From Stropharia rugosoannulata (Eukaryota; Basidiomycota; Agaricomycetes; Agaricales; Strophariaceae), in contig JANCIK010000002.1 of NCBI GenBank assembly GCA_028532985.1, positions 558,001-622,000 of the forward strand: a DNA stretch of 64,000 nt, given 5' to 3'. Positions 45,262-56,477 of this stretch are shown piece after piece (the stretch's first letter is position 1; the number at the start of each line of letters is the position of its first letter). The notes below the pieces were generated by a model. The model was given only the letters and a program-made list of their open reading frames with translations, was not told the origin of the DNA and searched no databases. The translations under genes were made by a program, and so were the position numbers.

Positions 45262-46235
45262 GACTCATCTCACAAACCCGACAAAAAACATAATTTCGTT
45301 CTTTCACAACCACTATTTATATTTTCGTTCACTTCTTTTCACACTACCCTGATACCCTTGCCACATTATTTATGTAACGACAGGATACGACCAGGAACGA
45401 ATAGCATCGAGAAGGCATGGATGGTTCTCTATTATAATAACTGTATCCATAAGTATAGAACAGTATGTACTTTGTCGTGTACTAAGCTTAAGGTTATCTA
45501 CTTTGGTATGTTTCCAGGCATCTTCAGTCTCACGGGAGTCGCATATGCACGTATAGACGTGTAAGTACATGAATATAGACAAGCTAACTACCATGTTTGC
45601 TTGTTCAGCACATTCATATTAACCGTATGTTAGTCCATATTAAGAGCTGTAATCCACACTTCATTTACTATCTTCTCCTGTAAAAGTTTATAGTGCTCCA
45701 AGGCTTTGATGTTACCTGACGCGAACCTGTAGCCTTGACCGCTGGACAGCTGGATATGAGTCACTGGCCTCTGTTATTGGACACCCCTCTGTACAGTTAG
45801 CTTCCCTTTGATGGTTCACCTAGCCGACGGTAGATAGCTCTGACATATGGTTCGCCACAGTAGAGTATAAACTAGGAATTTTTTAAAAGTGATAATGAGT
45901 CGCTGGGCGACTTTAGAACTGTGAATCTGTCACGGATTATGATTCTGATTCCTGCATCTACATTGGTTGTCGGTTTGTTGCGTGTCGAGTTGATAAACAA
46001 GATCGACCATTCAAATCACTCTGCTACCTGGACTCACGATAGCCGAAATCAGAATCAGAGTCTGTTCATGCCATTCAAATTTGCTTTCGCATTGAGCGCG
46101 CATCGTACAGGTACAGTCAATTGCGGGTTTGATAAAAATGCATGTATATATGGACGGAAGAGATTTTTAACTTTAGTCCGTTTCGTAGTCACCGAGTCAC
46201 TGAGGCGTCTCCGATCTTTTCGAAATGAAGAGCGT
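45262..46235. other. Intergenic region
   Basis: Convergent 3' regions of the P450 and FUR1 genes. No feature recognised. Confidence 0.55.
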
Positions 46236-47402
46236 TCATGTGCAGTACCTATGTCAGTAGCGCATCATCAGCAGAAGCCTCTATGTATACAAAAAAAAAA
46301 ATAACTTGCCTGCGCTCGCCGAAATCTCCGAGTCCGGGGATGATGTACGCCCTCTCGTTCAGGCCCTGGTCTATCCAGCCCGTAATCTATGAAATCAGAG
46401 GTGAGTGGGGGTAAGTAGGCGGGCATAGGCGGATCAGGACGCACAACTTTCAGGGAGGGAAAACGGGTGCAGAAGGTCGTCAGGCCTTCTGGAGCGGCGA
46501 TCTGAAATTTATATCAGCATTCATGCGGTTGTTTTAGTTCGGGAAAGTACCAAGTTGATGAAGATTATGCGCTCTTCAGGGACACCGTGCTCCATAAGGA
46601 CCTCGACAGCTTTCATGGCAGAGCCTCCCGTCGCTGTAGTAAAAGTTACAGAGTGTTTCTTTAGTTTCACGGCAGGCATGTCGCACCGAGCATAGGATCA
46701 AGTAAAAGTACATAGCGCTTTGCTATGTCTTGAGGGAACTGGGTACCGCGTTAATGAATCAGACCACAAAGAAGCTGCAATGCTGCTTACTTTTGAGTAG
46801 AACAGCTTGGGTAGTGCGGTTTCTTCGTCCTAATCACGGAGCGGTCAACCTTTGCCGGGTGTAGAAAATTTGTGCAGACACACGCGTTGAATAAGGATCT
46901 TGCCAATTCGCACACTCCTGCACACCTCCCGGAGTCCAGCTTCCATCGCCTGCCCTCGCAATGTCAGATCAGCCTAGCATAGCTCAAACTAAACAACGAA
47001 CGCACCTCGCCAGCTCGCAGAATCGACACACCGCATATCTTCCCTTCGAACCCTACGCCATTGTACGTAGCACCCTGTCACGAACACACCACAAGTAAGT
47101 CTCTGCTGCTTCCTGCACGTCCCGCGCTATGGACCTCGCGCACGTACCGTGGGCGTCTGCACAGTCCTGGCCACCACGGGCAGGTGATTAAGGCCCTCTT
47201 CAACGAGCAGCCTGATGATGCGATCCGAGTAGAACAAGAAGTCGCCGCGCGATGTCTCTTTGTCTCTGATGATCGTGTAGAGCGCCTCGAGCTGTGCCGT
47301 CTGCGGCAGCGTGAACACCGAGGGCGGCAGCGGGTGGTTTGCAGGGTTCGAGTTGACGCTCAATGCTGGCGGCGCAGGCGCTACAGGTGACTGGGTGGTC
47401 AT
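46236..47402 (-). CDS. FUR1: Uracil phosphoribosyltransferase
   Basis: Pyrimidine-salvage enzyme that makes UMP from uracil and PRPP. Start ATG 47402: MTTQSPVAPAPPALSVNSNP, then LPQTAQLEALYTIIRDKETS, GDFLFYSDRIIRLLVEEGLN, GVGFEGKICGVSILRAGEAM, DEETALPKLFYSK and RYVLLLDPMLATGGSAMKAV (PRPP-binding loop). It continues EVLMEHGVPEERIIFINL, VTGWIDQGLNERAYIIPGLG and DFGERR. The last codons need a GC-AG intron: exon ends ...CGCAG at 46310, GCAAGT donor at 46309-46304, TAG acceptor at 46249, then a 13-nt final exon (46236-46248) giving RYCT and TGA. Reading through instead adds a Phe-rich tail from a poly-A/T run, which is less like the family. About seven exons. Complete and intact. Confidence 0.92.
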
Positions 47403-48264
47403 GGAGAGCGATGTGGGGCTGCTGGATGGCGGCCTCGGAGTGGATTTGGTTCACAGTGAGAGATATAAATGAACGCAGAGTCGTGTGCGTCCATAATCAA
47501 TTCATATTAGCCGGCCGTGATCTGCCAGCTTGGCAGCGCGTATCATCACTCAGCACAATAGGGGCGATAACGTCCTGGTCTTCACGCAGCGTCTTTGTGA
47601 TACTGATATCGTGGTGGAGGTGTAGAAGAGAGTCATGAAAAGTCTAAACGGCGGTAAGACGTAATAGTGCCTCCTGCGCATCCTGCCTTTATTAACTGAT
47701 CAAAATTTTACGTTACTTTATCTGGTCCCCGTTGAGGAAGACCTTCAATGATCGCAGCAGAATACCTAGATAAAATGAGATAGAAGAGCAATAGAAGAGC
47801 CCAAAAGGTGACGATGAAAACTCAACGCGTCTTTTTACATACATAGTAGGCGATCGTAACAATAATCACTTTTCACTGTACCGTGTACTACAGTATCATT
47901 CAGGCCATTTCAGTTCTCATTTACACCTGCACAATGATATATTTTTGTGTTGAATGTAGTAGCCAAGGATCATCGTTTAGAAGAAGGAGAGATACAGACT
48001 ACAGTTGTATACCGACTCCCGAGTCCTGGATTCAATATTTAATATCCAACATGCGTCAGTACTAAGTTATCACCAGCGTATTTATAGGGTCATCCTATGC
48101 AAGATAATGAAAGGAAAAAATTACACCAAATGGATGATATCAAGACGAGTTGCAACAGCTTGCAAGTCAGATTCTTAGCGATAAGTAGGGTCGGAGTCAA
48201 AAATGACCAAGCACTTTCCACGGGATGCCGCTCGGCACCGACAACGCATTAACAGGCTTCATGT
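47403..48264. other. Intergenic region
   Basis: Upstream region of FUR1 and 5' flank of the tRNA gene. No gene recognised. Confidence 0.5.
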
Positions 48265-48352
48265 GCCGGATTGGCGCAGTGGTAGTCGCGTCTCACTTGT
48301 ACCTAACGGTTCAGATATGAGAAGGTCATTCGTTCAATCCGGGTATTCGGCA
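48265..48352 (+). tRNA. tRNA-Thr (anticodon UGU) with a 15-nt intron
   Basis: The acceptor stem GCCGGAT pairs with ATTCGGC, with discriminator A. The A box TGGCGCAGTGG and B box GTTCAATCC match the Pol III internal promoter. The anticodon stem TCTCA/TGAGA closes a 22-nt loop: a 7-nt loop CTTGTA...A plus 15 nt inserted after position 37, the normal tRNA intron site. The anticodon is then TGT (Thr). Length without the intron is 73 nt. T-rich tracts just downstream (48358-48368) serve as terminator. The T stem contains two G-U pairs and the D stem only three pairs, so the isotype is somewhat less certain than the gene. Confidence 0.8.
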
Positions 48353-48658
48353 TATAATTTTTGTTTTTTTAAAAAAAAATATACAACATCGACCGTATAC
48401 TTCTGAACTTCAATATACGATTACGACTGGGGCCTGGAAATTGGAATCTTCATTCTTACCCCAGGACATCACGCAACCACCTGCGCGTATGTTGTTGCAG
48501 CGCAGAGCCCAGACTGCAGTGACAATTCAGATGTGAACTACTGCAGGACCAACATTACGATTTTTCCATTTGATGGACTGAGACTTCAATTTGGGAAGGT
48601 TTGGTTTTCATTGACATTTGATTTAATACAGTATGTTAACTTCTAATTGATTGACGCC
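48353..48658. other. Intergenic region
   Basis: Contains the tRNA's T-rich terminator and the 3' flank of the epimerase gene; nothing else seen. Confidence 0.5.
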
Positions 48659-50051
48659 TTACTCATCCTCTGGCCGCAGGATGGAGCCCTTAGGCTGTAG
48701 GTCTACAAACGCCATGTCGATCTCACAGGGAAGAGATTCCAACAAGGAGATCCTCTGCGACTCTTTTGGCTCCCAACCTAGCTTCCTCAATCTCGCAGCA
48801 GTCACGCGCTGGTTGCAGCCCAACAGCCTCCAGCCAACTGAGATATGCGTCATCAGCATCTTCGCAGCGCGTCTAAGCATTAAAAATAACTTACAGTCCC
48901 CAAAGACATCTGTCACCGATGCGGGGTAGGGCTTTGACCCGGGTTCTGAATAGACGCCGCGGCTGTGCAGAATCTAATTATACATCGCGATCGTTAGTCA
49001 GAGCGCGTCGCGAACTGAAGCGTGAAAGGGACGCACGTCGCCAATTACGCTGCAGTATTTATTCCATGAGACGGGCGGGTGCTCGCTCGCAAGGAAGTCT
49101 GGCGAACATTAATAAGTATACTGTGTGCCAGGCAGTGTTGTCGTCATATGACTTACAGTATCCCTGCTCTCCTTCGTCTGCCTTCCCTTGGAGGGCGGCG
49201 CCGAAGATCTTGACCATACCATCGCATAGATCCTTGATATGCACGAAGACAAACGAGTTCGCGCCAGGACCCCATGTTCCCGCGTACCCTACCATCTTGT
49301 TCGCTTCCAGGAATAGGCGCACGCCGCCGGACGACTTGCGGTATCCTGTATACACGCACGCACGCAGAGGCACCGGTCAGCCGCGGCCGCACGCGAAGTA
49401 AAGGGGAAACGGGAGAGCAGCTGACCTCGTCCAAGACCGTACACCCACGCGGGGTACATGATGATCGTACGCACGGGGTTCTCCTTCCGCGAGTAGGTGG
49501 CCGCGATGAGCGAGTCGCAGTTGACGTGCGGGTTCTCGGGCGGGACAGACGCGTAGGTGAACTCTGTATCGACGTAGTGCTTGATACTGCTCTCTTCGAC
49601 GGGCTCCCCGCGCGCGTTGTCGCTCAGGATGCACATCCCCGAGGTGTGCAGGTACAGCGGCGGGTCGCCGGGGTACGCAGCGGACTGCTTCTCGAGGCCG
49701 GTGAGGATATCTAAATAATTATATGGCTGCGGTCAGCAAGCATCTCCCCTGGGCGCTGCGCGCGTTCGACGTACGGCCAATTGAGACGGGGTGGTCAGAG
49801 CTCGCGCAGTTGATGACATATTTCGCCTTGGACGCCTGCTCGGTCAGGACGTCGCCGTCGGTGAGCGTGCCCTCGACAAATTCGATGTTAGGGTATAGAG
49901 CTCTGATCTTATTCTTCTTCTCGTCCGTCAGCTGCCTGACGAGGGCAACGATGTGCTGCTTGTGGCCCGCCTCTGCGAGCCCTAGGAGCAGCTGTGAACC
50001 TATGAAGCCCGTGGCGCCAAGGAAGAAAATAGTGTTGTCTCGTCCAGCCAT
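48659..50051 (-). CDS. NAD(P)-dependent epimerase/dehydratase-like protein
   Basis: Rossmann-fold short-chain dehydrogenase of the extended/NmrA type. Start ATG 50051: MAGRDNTIFFLGATGFIGSQ carries the dinucleotide motif GATGFIG. Then ILTGLEKQSAAYPGDPPLYL with HTSGM, and IIMYPAWVYGLGR (conserved P-x-x-VYG), GVRLFLEANKMVGYAGTWGP and SFVFVHIKDLCDGMVKIFGA (the common VHVxDL). The last exon contains VTAARLRKLGWEPKESQRIS and ends ILRPEDE at TAA 48659. About six exons; N-terminal joins (49720-49830) were checked and keep frame. The reaction is unknown: similar fungal proteins are annotated only as NAD(P)-binding. No catalytic YxxxK was placed with certainty. Confidence 0.75.
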
Positions 50052-51202
50052 TTGTAGAGTACTTTGTCGAGAGGGGATTGTCTGTATTCGTAAGATAAAA
50101 CTCGGCCGTCTTTATATATGCGCATTTTCTGCTCCACGGCTCGTATGCGGTTGGTACGCGACGAATAAACGAGTTGCGTTTGCCGGATGTCCTGCGTTCT
50201 AGAAACAGAAAATGCCAGCCCAATGGGGGTCCATCGCGTCCCGTTGTCCTTGTTATCAGCTGGAACGCAAAGATATGTTGTCCTCATGTTGGCTAGGCTT
50301 TAGGTAAGATGTCAATTAATCAATGTCGATGTATAAAGAAGACCCTAACTATATGTGCATATGTGCCGCTGCATACCAGCCATCAATGCATCACGATATA
50401 CCACCGGCGGCCGGGGTGTCGGACGGTCGTGGCGCCAGGCCACAGGACGAGTTAAAGCCGTTGTGTGAGCAGCACCAGACTGTAGTCTCTTTGGATAGCA
50501 GATGGTGGTTGACTCTAATAGTAATGATTAATGACCATTGACGCGTGTGGACTTGTTGATTCTTGGTTGATTTGGATAATCTCTGACGATGATTTTTATC
50601 TATATCAGCCGAGGCTGCAGAGTTTGCTTGCCTTTAGCCGAGACGCAACGCACTTTCTACCACCACTAGCACTTATGAGGTTGTGAGATCCAAGAGAAAA
50701 CGCGACCATTGGACGCAAACCGTCCAATTCGCACACATCAAACACTAAACAGACCAAAAACAGACTCGCGTCAACCGTCCGCGTCAGGGCCTGATAAAGA
50801 AATTGCAAAGGTACGAAACACATTCAACTGGAAGTTAGCCCTGCATTTAAATGTTTCTCTGACAGTCACAATCTCACAGGCTTGTCGGGCATGTCAGCTG
50901 GCTGGATTCGTTTCCATTGGATACTGATAACCTTCGGTGGAGCAGCTCTGCAGCGACGCTCTCGACGCAAGCTCATAACCTCCACTCATCTTCTTCCGGC
51001 AGCTTTCTCTGCTTGAACACTATCTCGGGGCGCAGAGGCGAGTCGTGACCCAGACAGCAGTCTGTCCAGATAGCAGGTGGACAACCACCCGGACCCCTTT
51101 TTCCTTTTCCGCCCCGCGTACCGAGTGCACGACGCAGCACGTTGTACGGGAAATCACCCACACCTGAGAACTGGAGTCCGCGTAGAGGCATTTTGGCGCA
51201 CT
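50052..51202. other. Intergenic region
   Basis: Divergent upstream region of the epimerase and DUF6534-like genes; several unsupported short open frames, no recognised feature. Confidence 0.5.
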
Positions 51203-53031
51203 ATGAATCCATTCACTTATGTTTTGGGTGAGCACATGTCGAGGCTTCTTGCTAGCGACTAAAATAATCAAATTAAATGTCTGTAGGGCCTATGATAGTG
51301 TCGATATTCCGTAGGTCGCCGTTGAATGCTATCGGGCTGGCTTAACATAAGCCTGTCACCACTAGTTAACACTTATGTTGCGGGCCTCGTCGGTTTTCAA
51401 TATGCCATATACAAATCTGTCGGTAAGTCTTTTCACTCTGTCAGCTTTAGAATTGAAATCGACTAGGAATTCACCGCCGCGTGTTAGCCTTCCAGGTGTC
51501 CTGGCCGATCAAGTATGCTACTTCTTCACACCCCGCCAGTACGCCAGGTCTAACTGTGGTTAAACAGGACAGCGATTTCTTCCCTGTGGATCATCGACCT
51601 GTTTCAAATCGCTATGTGAGTGGTCGTGCTGGCTAGCGCAGAAGCGGCGTTGAATGATGATATTTCTACGCAAACCCTAGAACAATATACATGGGATGGA
51701 TGTACTGGTGAGCACACGTCTATTTTCGTACCGAATCATAGAGCTATTCTGAATACGTTGACACATCCACAAGCGTAGCAAATTACGATAATGGGTCTGC
51801 GCTCCAAAAAGGCATGAGACGCCTTCTGAGCCTGTGAAAATGCCTCGCTCACGTCCCGACGCAGTCGCACTTTGGACATTTTCCATCATCCCGTTGTGTA
51901 ACGCCTTGTCGAGCATCATCGCACACTTCTTTATTGCAAGCAGGTAAGCAGCGCACGCTGCGCGGCGACGCCACGGACTTGCGTAACTGATGAATAATCT
52001 CTATTCGTCCGCCACAGGCTGCGTTTCGCCCCACACGCAAGATTCCCAATAAGATATGTATTATTCCTGGGCATATTCGTGACCTTTGCTTTTGGCCTCG
52101 CTGCTGGTCTGTGTGGGCTCATATGGAATCTCTCCATGATTGACATGTAAGGTCATTTCTGATCGATCGCGCGACGGGCGCTTAATTTAACTGACGCTCT
52201 GTACTTGACATTGTAGCGTCAGCAATGTCTCTGGACCCAGCCATAGCCGGACGTACCGAAGTCTACTGCTGACATGGCTCAGCACGCGCCTCGCCGTGGA
52301 CGCTGCGCTTACTGGTAACTTATCATATATCTCCACGGCTCGCAATGCGCCAAGTCGAATCACAAATATTAATGCTATGCATCAACAGGGAGCCAGTCCA
52401 TTATGTACAAGCAGAACAGCAGCGCTGATCCCGAAGACACCGAAAACTCGCTGCTCGTCCGCTACGCACTGCGCGCGATCCAAAGCGGCGCGGCCACAAC
52501 GGTTTTTTCGCTCCTCTGCCTCGTAACCTTTGTCGGCTCGCCGAATACGACGACTTACATCGTCTTCCTGCTCCCCAGCGGGCGGCTGTACTCAAACGTG
52601 CGCTTCATTCGCGTGTTTTGTATTTTACCTACTAAAACGTTTGTGAAACAGATCGTTCTCACTACCATCACCTCGCAAGCGCGTCTCGTCAACGTCACTC
52701 AGAAAGACCCCACCCTAGCGCTCACAGCGGTAAGCACTGTAGCCCGCTGCGTTCGACCGAGCTTCATCTAACTGTCTACCGGTACTCATCACATCAGGAC
52801 ATATGGGCAGTTCCTCAAACAACGAACCCACAGACGTTCAATCTTTCCGAACTACATACCACGGACAGATTCGCGGACACCGAGATAAATACAGAATCGC
52901 TATCTGCAAGTCATGTCGTTGGTACAAGCACAGGTGTGTCCAGCATCGCTGGGGAAGATACGCGAGGTCTAAGCGCCGATGTAAAGGCCTATGAGCCGTC
53001 ACGCGAGACGCTGCGGGCGCACGATGAATAA
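51203..53031 (+). CDS. DUF6534-like multi-pass membrane protein
   Basis: Member of a mushroom-expanded membrane family of unknown role. The first exons join as MNPFTYVLGPMIVSIF (51203-51227 and from 51287), then LNTYVAGLVGFQYAIYKSV, the usual GP-xx-G-x-N opening of TM1. Later exons give TAISSLWIIDLFQIAM, WTFSIIPLCNALSSIIAHFF, FPIRYVLFLGIFVTFAFGLA, then the family's C-terminal block SLLVRYALRAIQSGAATTVF with SLLCLVTFVGSPNTTTYIVF and LLPSGRLYSN. A hydrophilic tail follows (KDPTLALTADIWAVPQTTN and on), ending at TAA 53029-53031. Joins between 51430 and 51830 could not be closed cleanly in one frame by eye, so either an exon is missed or the copy is damaged there. Confidence 0.6.
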
Positions 53032-53352
53032 AACCAAACTTCAGAAATTAAAGTGCTATACATATCTTCAACTTGGTCCAATCACTTGGGAAGTGTAATT
53101 ATTCTTAACTTTAAACTGTAATTTTGTTAAACAGCGTAAATACCTCTCGTTCATCCAATCACATTAATGATTAATCTGCACGTAAAATGACGCCAAAAAC
53201 AATGACGCGAGCGGAATACCCGCAGGAAAAACAGAGGAATTTGATAGGGTGAAGAAAGGTTGTGATAGAAGTTGCAGACATACATGAAAGACGCTCTTAA
53301 GTAAATAGCACAAGCCGCGGAGAAAAAAATAAGTACACGCGCAAAACTGTAA
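53032..53352. other. Intergenic region
   Basis: Short convergent 3' region between the membrane-protein gene and SEC63; nothing recognised. Confidence 0.55.
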
Positions 53353-55887
53353 CTAATCGCTATCGCTGTCGCTATCCGTATCCGACTTATCATCGTCTGT
53401 GCTACTCTCATCGTCGCTCTCCTCCACGCGAGCCTTCTTGACCGCACCACCGCGCATAGCCGCCATCTGCCCTGCGAGACTGTCTTCCTCGGGGTCGGAA
53501 ATCTCGTCCTCTGCTTGTGTGTCGTCAACGGCAGGTGGGTCTTCGATTTTAAGCTAATTGGAGAAGCAATTGATAAATAAAGATAGACTAAGGTTAACTG
53601 TCCGTAGCTTACTGAGATATCCTTCCACGCTGGCTCGCCCACAAACGTATCACTGACAATGTATACTTTCCACGTGAACAGGCCAGTATTCGGTGGACCT
53701 TGGAACTGGATCTTATATGACCGGTAATCTCTTTCCTTGCCATCTTCGGCATAGGGAATGTCAGTGATCTTCACAGGAGGTACCACAACACGGTTTGACT
53801 TGTCGTCCGCGAGCACGATCCACCATGATGGCTTCTTGGTCTGCATGTAAAGATGAGTTGAATACGGAGATCGAAGAATGCAAGACATATCCACTTACAG
53901 CAGGCCAGTAGGGTGCATGAGCCGCGCCAGTAGAGTACGAGGCAGGAAGTTCCTCTGCTTCATGACGGGAAACAAGGAACTTTTCGTCGATTTCTGCCTC
54001 TTTCTGAACCGCCTTCTTCACTTCATCAACGGTAGGTTCTTCCTTCTCCTTTTGTTCATAGCCCGCAGGTGTGATGCGCAGCTTGACAAGCAGGTAAATA
54101 ATGGCCTGAGGGGTAACAACAGTTTCGCCAATGACTTTGAGATACAGGAAAGTCAGAACCTCCGAAAAAGGTTATACTATCATGAAGGGAGACGTACCTT
54201 TGAAGGATGCGTTAACTAAATCCACCTTACCCCACTTAGCCAGCGTTTTCTTGACATCCCCCACTCTGGGGTCCTTTTTATCCTCCAAGGAATATAGTAC
54301 ATCATCAAAACTAGTCGCGCTGGGGGACAATTCGTTAAGGCTATCCACGCTAAGGCCAGGAAGTTGAGTAAGTGCAAGGCGCTCATTTGCAATTGGGGGA
54401 AGAGCTTGGGTAATGTAGGAGTGCAGACGCATGATAGCAAGTGTAGGGAGGAGCCATGTGCGGGCGACAGAGATATTGAGCAGAGCATTCAGTAGGAGAG
54501 GGGTCTGAAGGACGACCTCTCTTTGCTCTATAAATGGTTATGGTCAATTAATTTGTTGACTAGGTCGGACAAATAGCAACATACGCTTTTTTAATGAACG
54601 ATCGTTTATGTTGAGCCTCAGAAGATGAGCATATAGTAGCACAAGCGCCGTCCTGCGGGCTGCGTGCAGTTCACCATCGGTATCCCTGACCAACCGGCGC
54701 ACTTCGGTCCACTTAGACCCAAGCTGTTCATTGATGGCCTTTTCCAGTGCATCAAGCTCTGCGTGGGCTTTAACATGGGAAGAAGGGAAGTCCCATTTAA
54801 AAGCTTTGCCCAGAGCACCCATGACTTCCTCTACAGAAGATTCCTCCCTCACCGACTTGAAGAATGCAGCTGCTGATTTCGCGTGAACGCCGTCCTTAGT
54901 CTTTTCGCGGCTACCGAACCACCACCGACCCTGATACAAGGTGAAACTATGAAGATGACGAACGGTTGATAACACGTACAACAAGTGCTGGGAGAGCTCC
55001 ACCAAAGATCAGGCCATAGACAGCCATTACCCAAATCCTGTTCTTGCCCTCTACAATCCACTTGGGCAACGCGATACCCATTGAAGTACTCTGAGGTCCG
55101 TCGGGATGGTTGTATTTGATCCAGTTTTCCTTGATCTTTTCATCAGTAAGCCTAAATTTATAAACGTCAGTTGAAATATTATGTTAGGCGCCAACAATAG
55201 TACTAACGATTTGTAGGCTTTTGTAATTTCGACGAATTTCTCTTGAATGGCCTCAATGGTCATATTGGCGGTGACTTTGACTTTGTCGGGATGGCTGGTA
55301 GGAAAATAAATAAACTATAAAGGGCTACAAGACGGGTGCATACTAGAGTTTTGACAGTTGCTTGAAGTGAGATTTGATTTCTTTTTCAGGAGTGCTCTGG
55401 CAAGCGGTAAATGGGCGCTCACGATGACAAACTGTAATTATATGCGCACTGTTTTGATTCCAAGGATCTCAAAGGGGTTGTAGACTTTGTTTTCCACCTT
55501 CAGCTGCGACGCCCGGTAGCTGACGAATGCGAATAATGACCATCCCCCAATCAAGAAATACGTTCTGTCAAAGTTCGTTTAGTGGGTTCGCCATCGAACG
55601 AAGTAACGACCGTTATACCTTCGGGTGAATTTGGGGTTGAAGAGAGATCCCTTCTCTTGCTGAGAAATTGCTTTGCGATGTTCTATGCAAGGTGTACATT
55701 GACAACCGTCGGTGACGTTGGTCGCTGCCCCGCATTTCAGTCTACCTTCCATAATGCACAGAGCTTAATACTTACCGGAGTGTTTCGTAAGGGACGAGAA
55801 TGTGAGCGGTACAAGAATTAGGGCCAGGAAGGTAATTAGAAAGTAGGCGGCCATAACACCAGCCTCATCGTATTCGTACGTCGCCAT
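53353..55887 (-). CDS. SEC63: Protein translocation protein SEC63
   Basis: ER-membrane J-protein that recruits the Hsp70 Kar2/BiP to the Sec61 translocon. Start ATG 55887: MATYEYDEAGVMAAYFLITF (TM1). TM2 lies around YFLIGGWSLFAFVSYRASQL, followed by YNPFEILGI opening the J domain and SHPDKVKVTANMTIEAIQEK with the HPD motif. TM3 follows (IWVMAVYGLIFGGALPALVG). Then comes the Sec63/Brl region: KAFKWDFPSSHVKAHAELDA, LVLLYAHLLRLNINDRSLKK, LTQLPGLSVDSLNELSPSAT, KKPSWWIVLADDKSNRVVVP and FTWKVYIVSDTFVGEPAWKD. It ends in an acidic tail of Asp/Ser repeats stopping at TAG 53353-53355; this tail is a Sec62 contact in yeast. About nine exons. Full family architecture; no defects seen. Confidence 0.93.
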
Positions 55888-56477
55888 TGCGGCTGTACTC
55901 TATGGGTATCGCGTAGTTAATTCCTGTATTCAATGCTGATGGCCTTTGTCAGAGAAGTCTTGTGTAGAGTATGGGGGACCGATAGCGAAAGCGGGGAGAA
56001 AGAGCGTCGTGAGCTGTGGCAAGGATTTCGAGTAGCAGCGACGTGTCCACGTCCAATTGCAAATGCCAGCGGACGCCGGAATCTAAAGTCCAGTGCGTGA
56101 TATCCCGTGACGTGACCGCATAATTAGCCGAAATGCCGACAATTCCACTCGTTTGGGCGCTTATTAAGTATTAAGTCGGCACTTGAACGGCACCGTCGGT
56201 GCGAGCGGCCATTTGGCGGCCATGGCCCATGATACTTACTTTGGTTATAGGCATACCTTTTCTGTACTCTAATGTGGCCTCACATCATTTTTGGAAGACA
56301 ATGAATCTTTTAAAAGTTGACAGAACAACTTGTTAGTAGTGAAGAACATGAATTGAGCGCCGGCGCGATAAACTTTACAGGAACAGTATTTGAACAGAAT
56401 TCTTGAATAAGAATATGTTATTTTTTGTGATGCTTGGTCACTACTAACCAGATAATAGTGTAGTGATGCGATCCTTA
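55888..56477. other. Intergenic region
   Basis: Upstream region of SEC63 and 3' region of the hydrolase gene. No further feature recognised. Confidence 0.5.
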
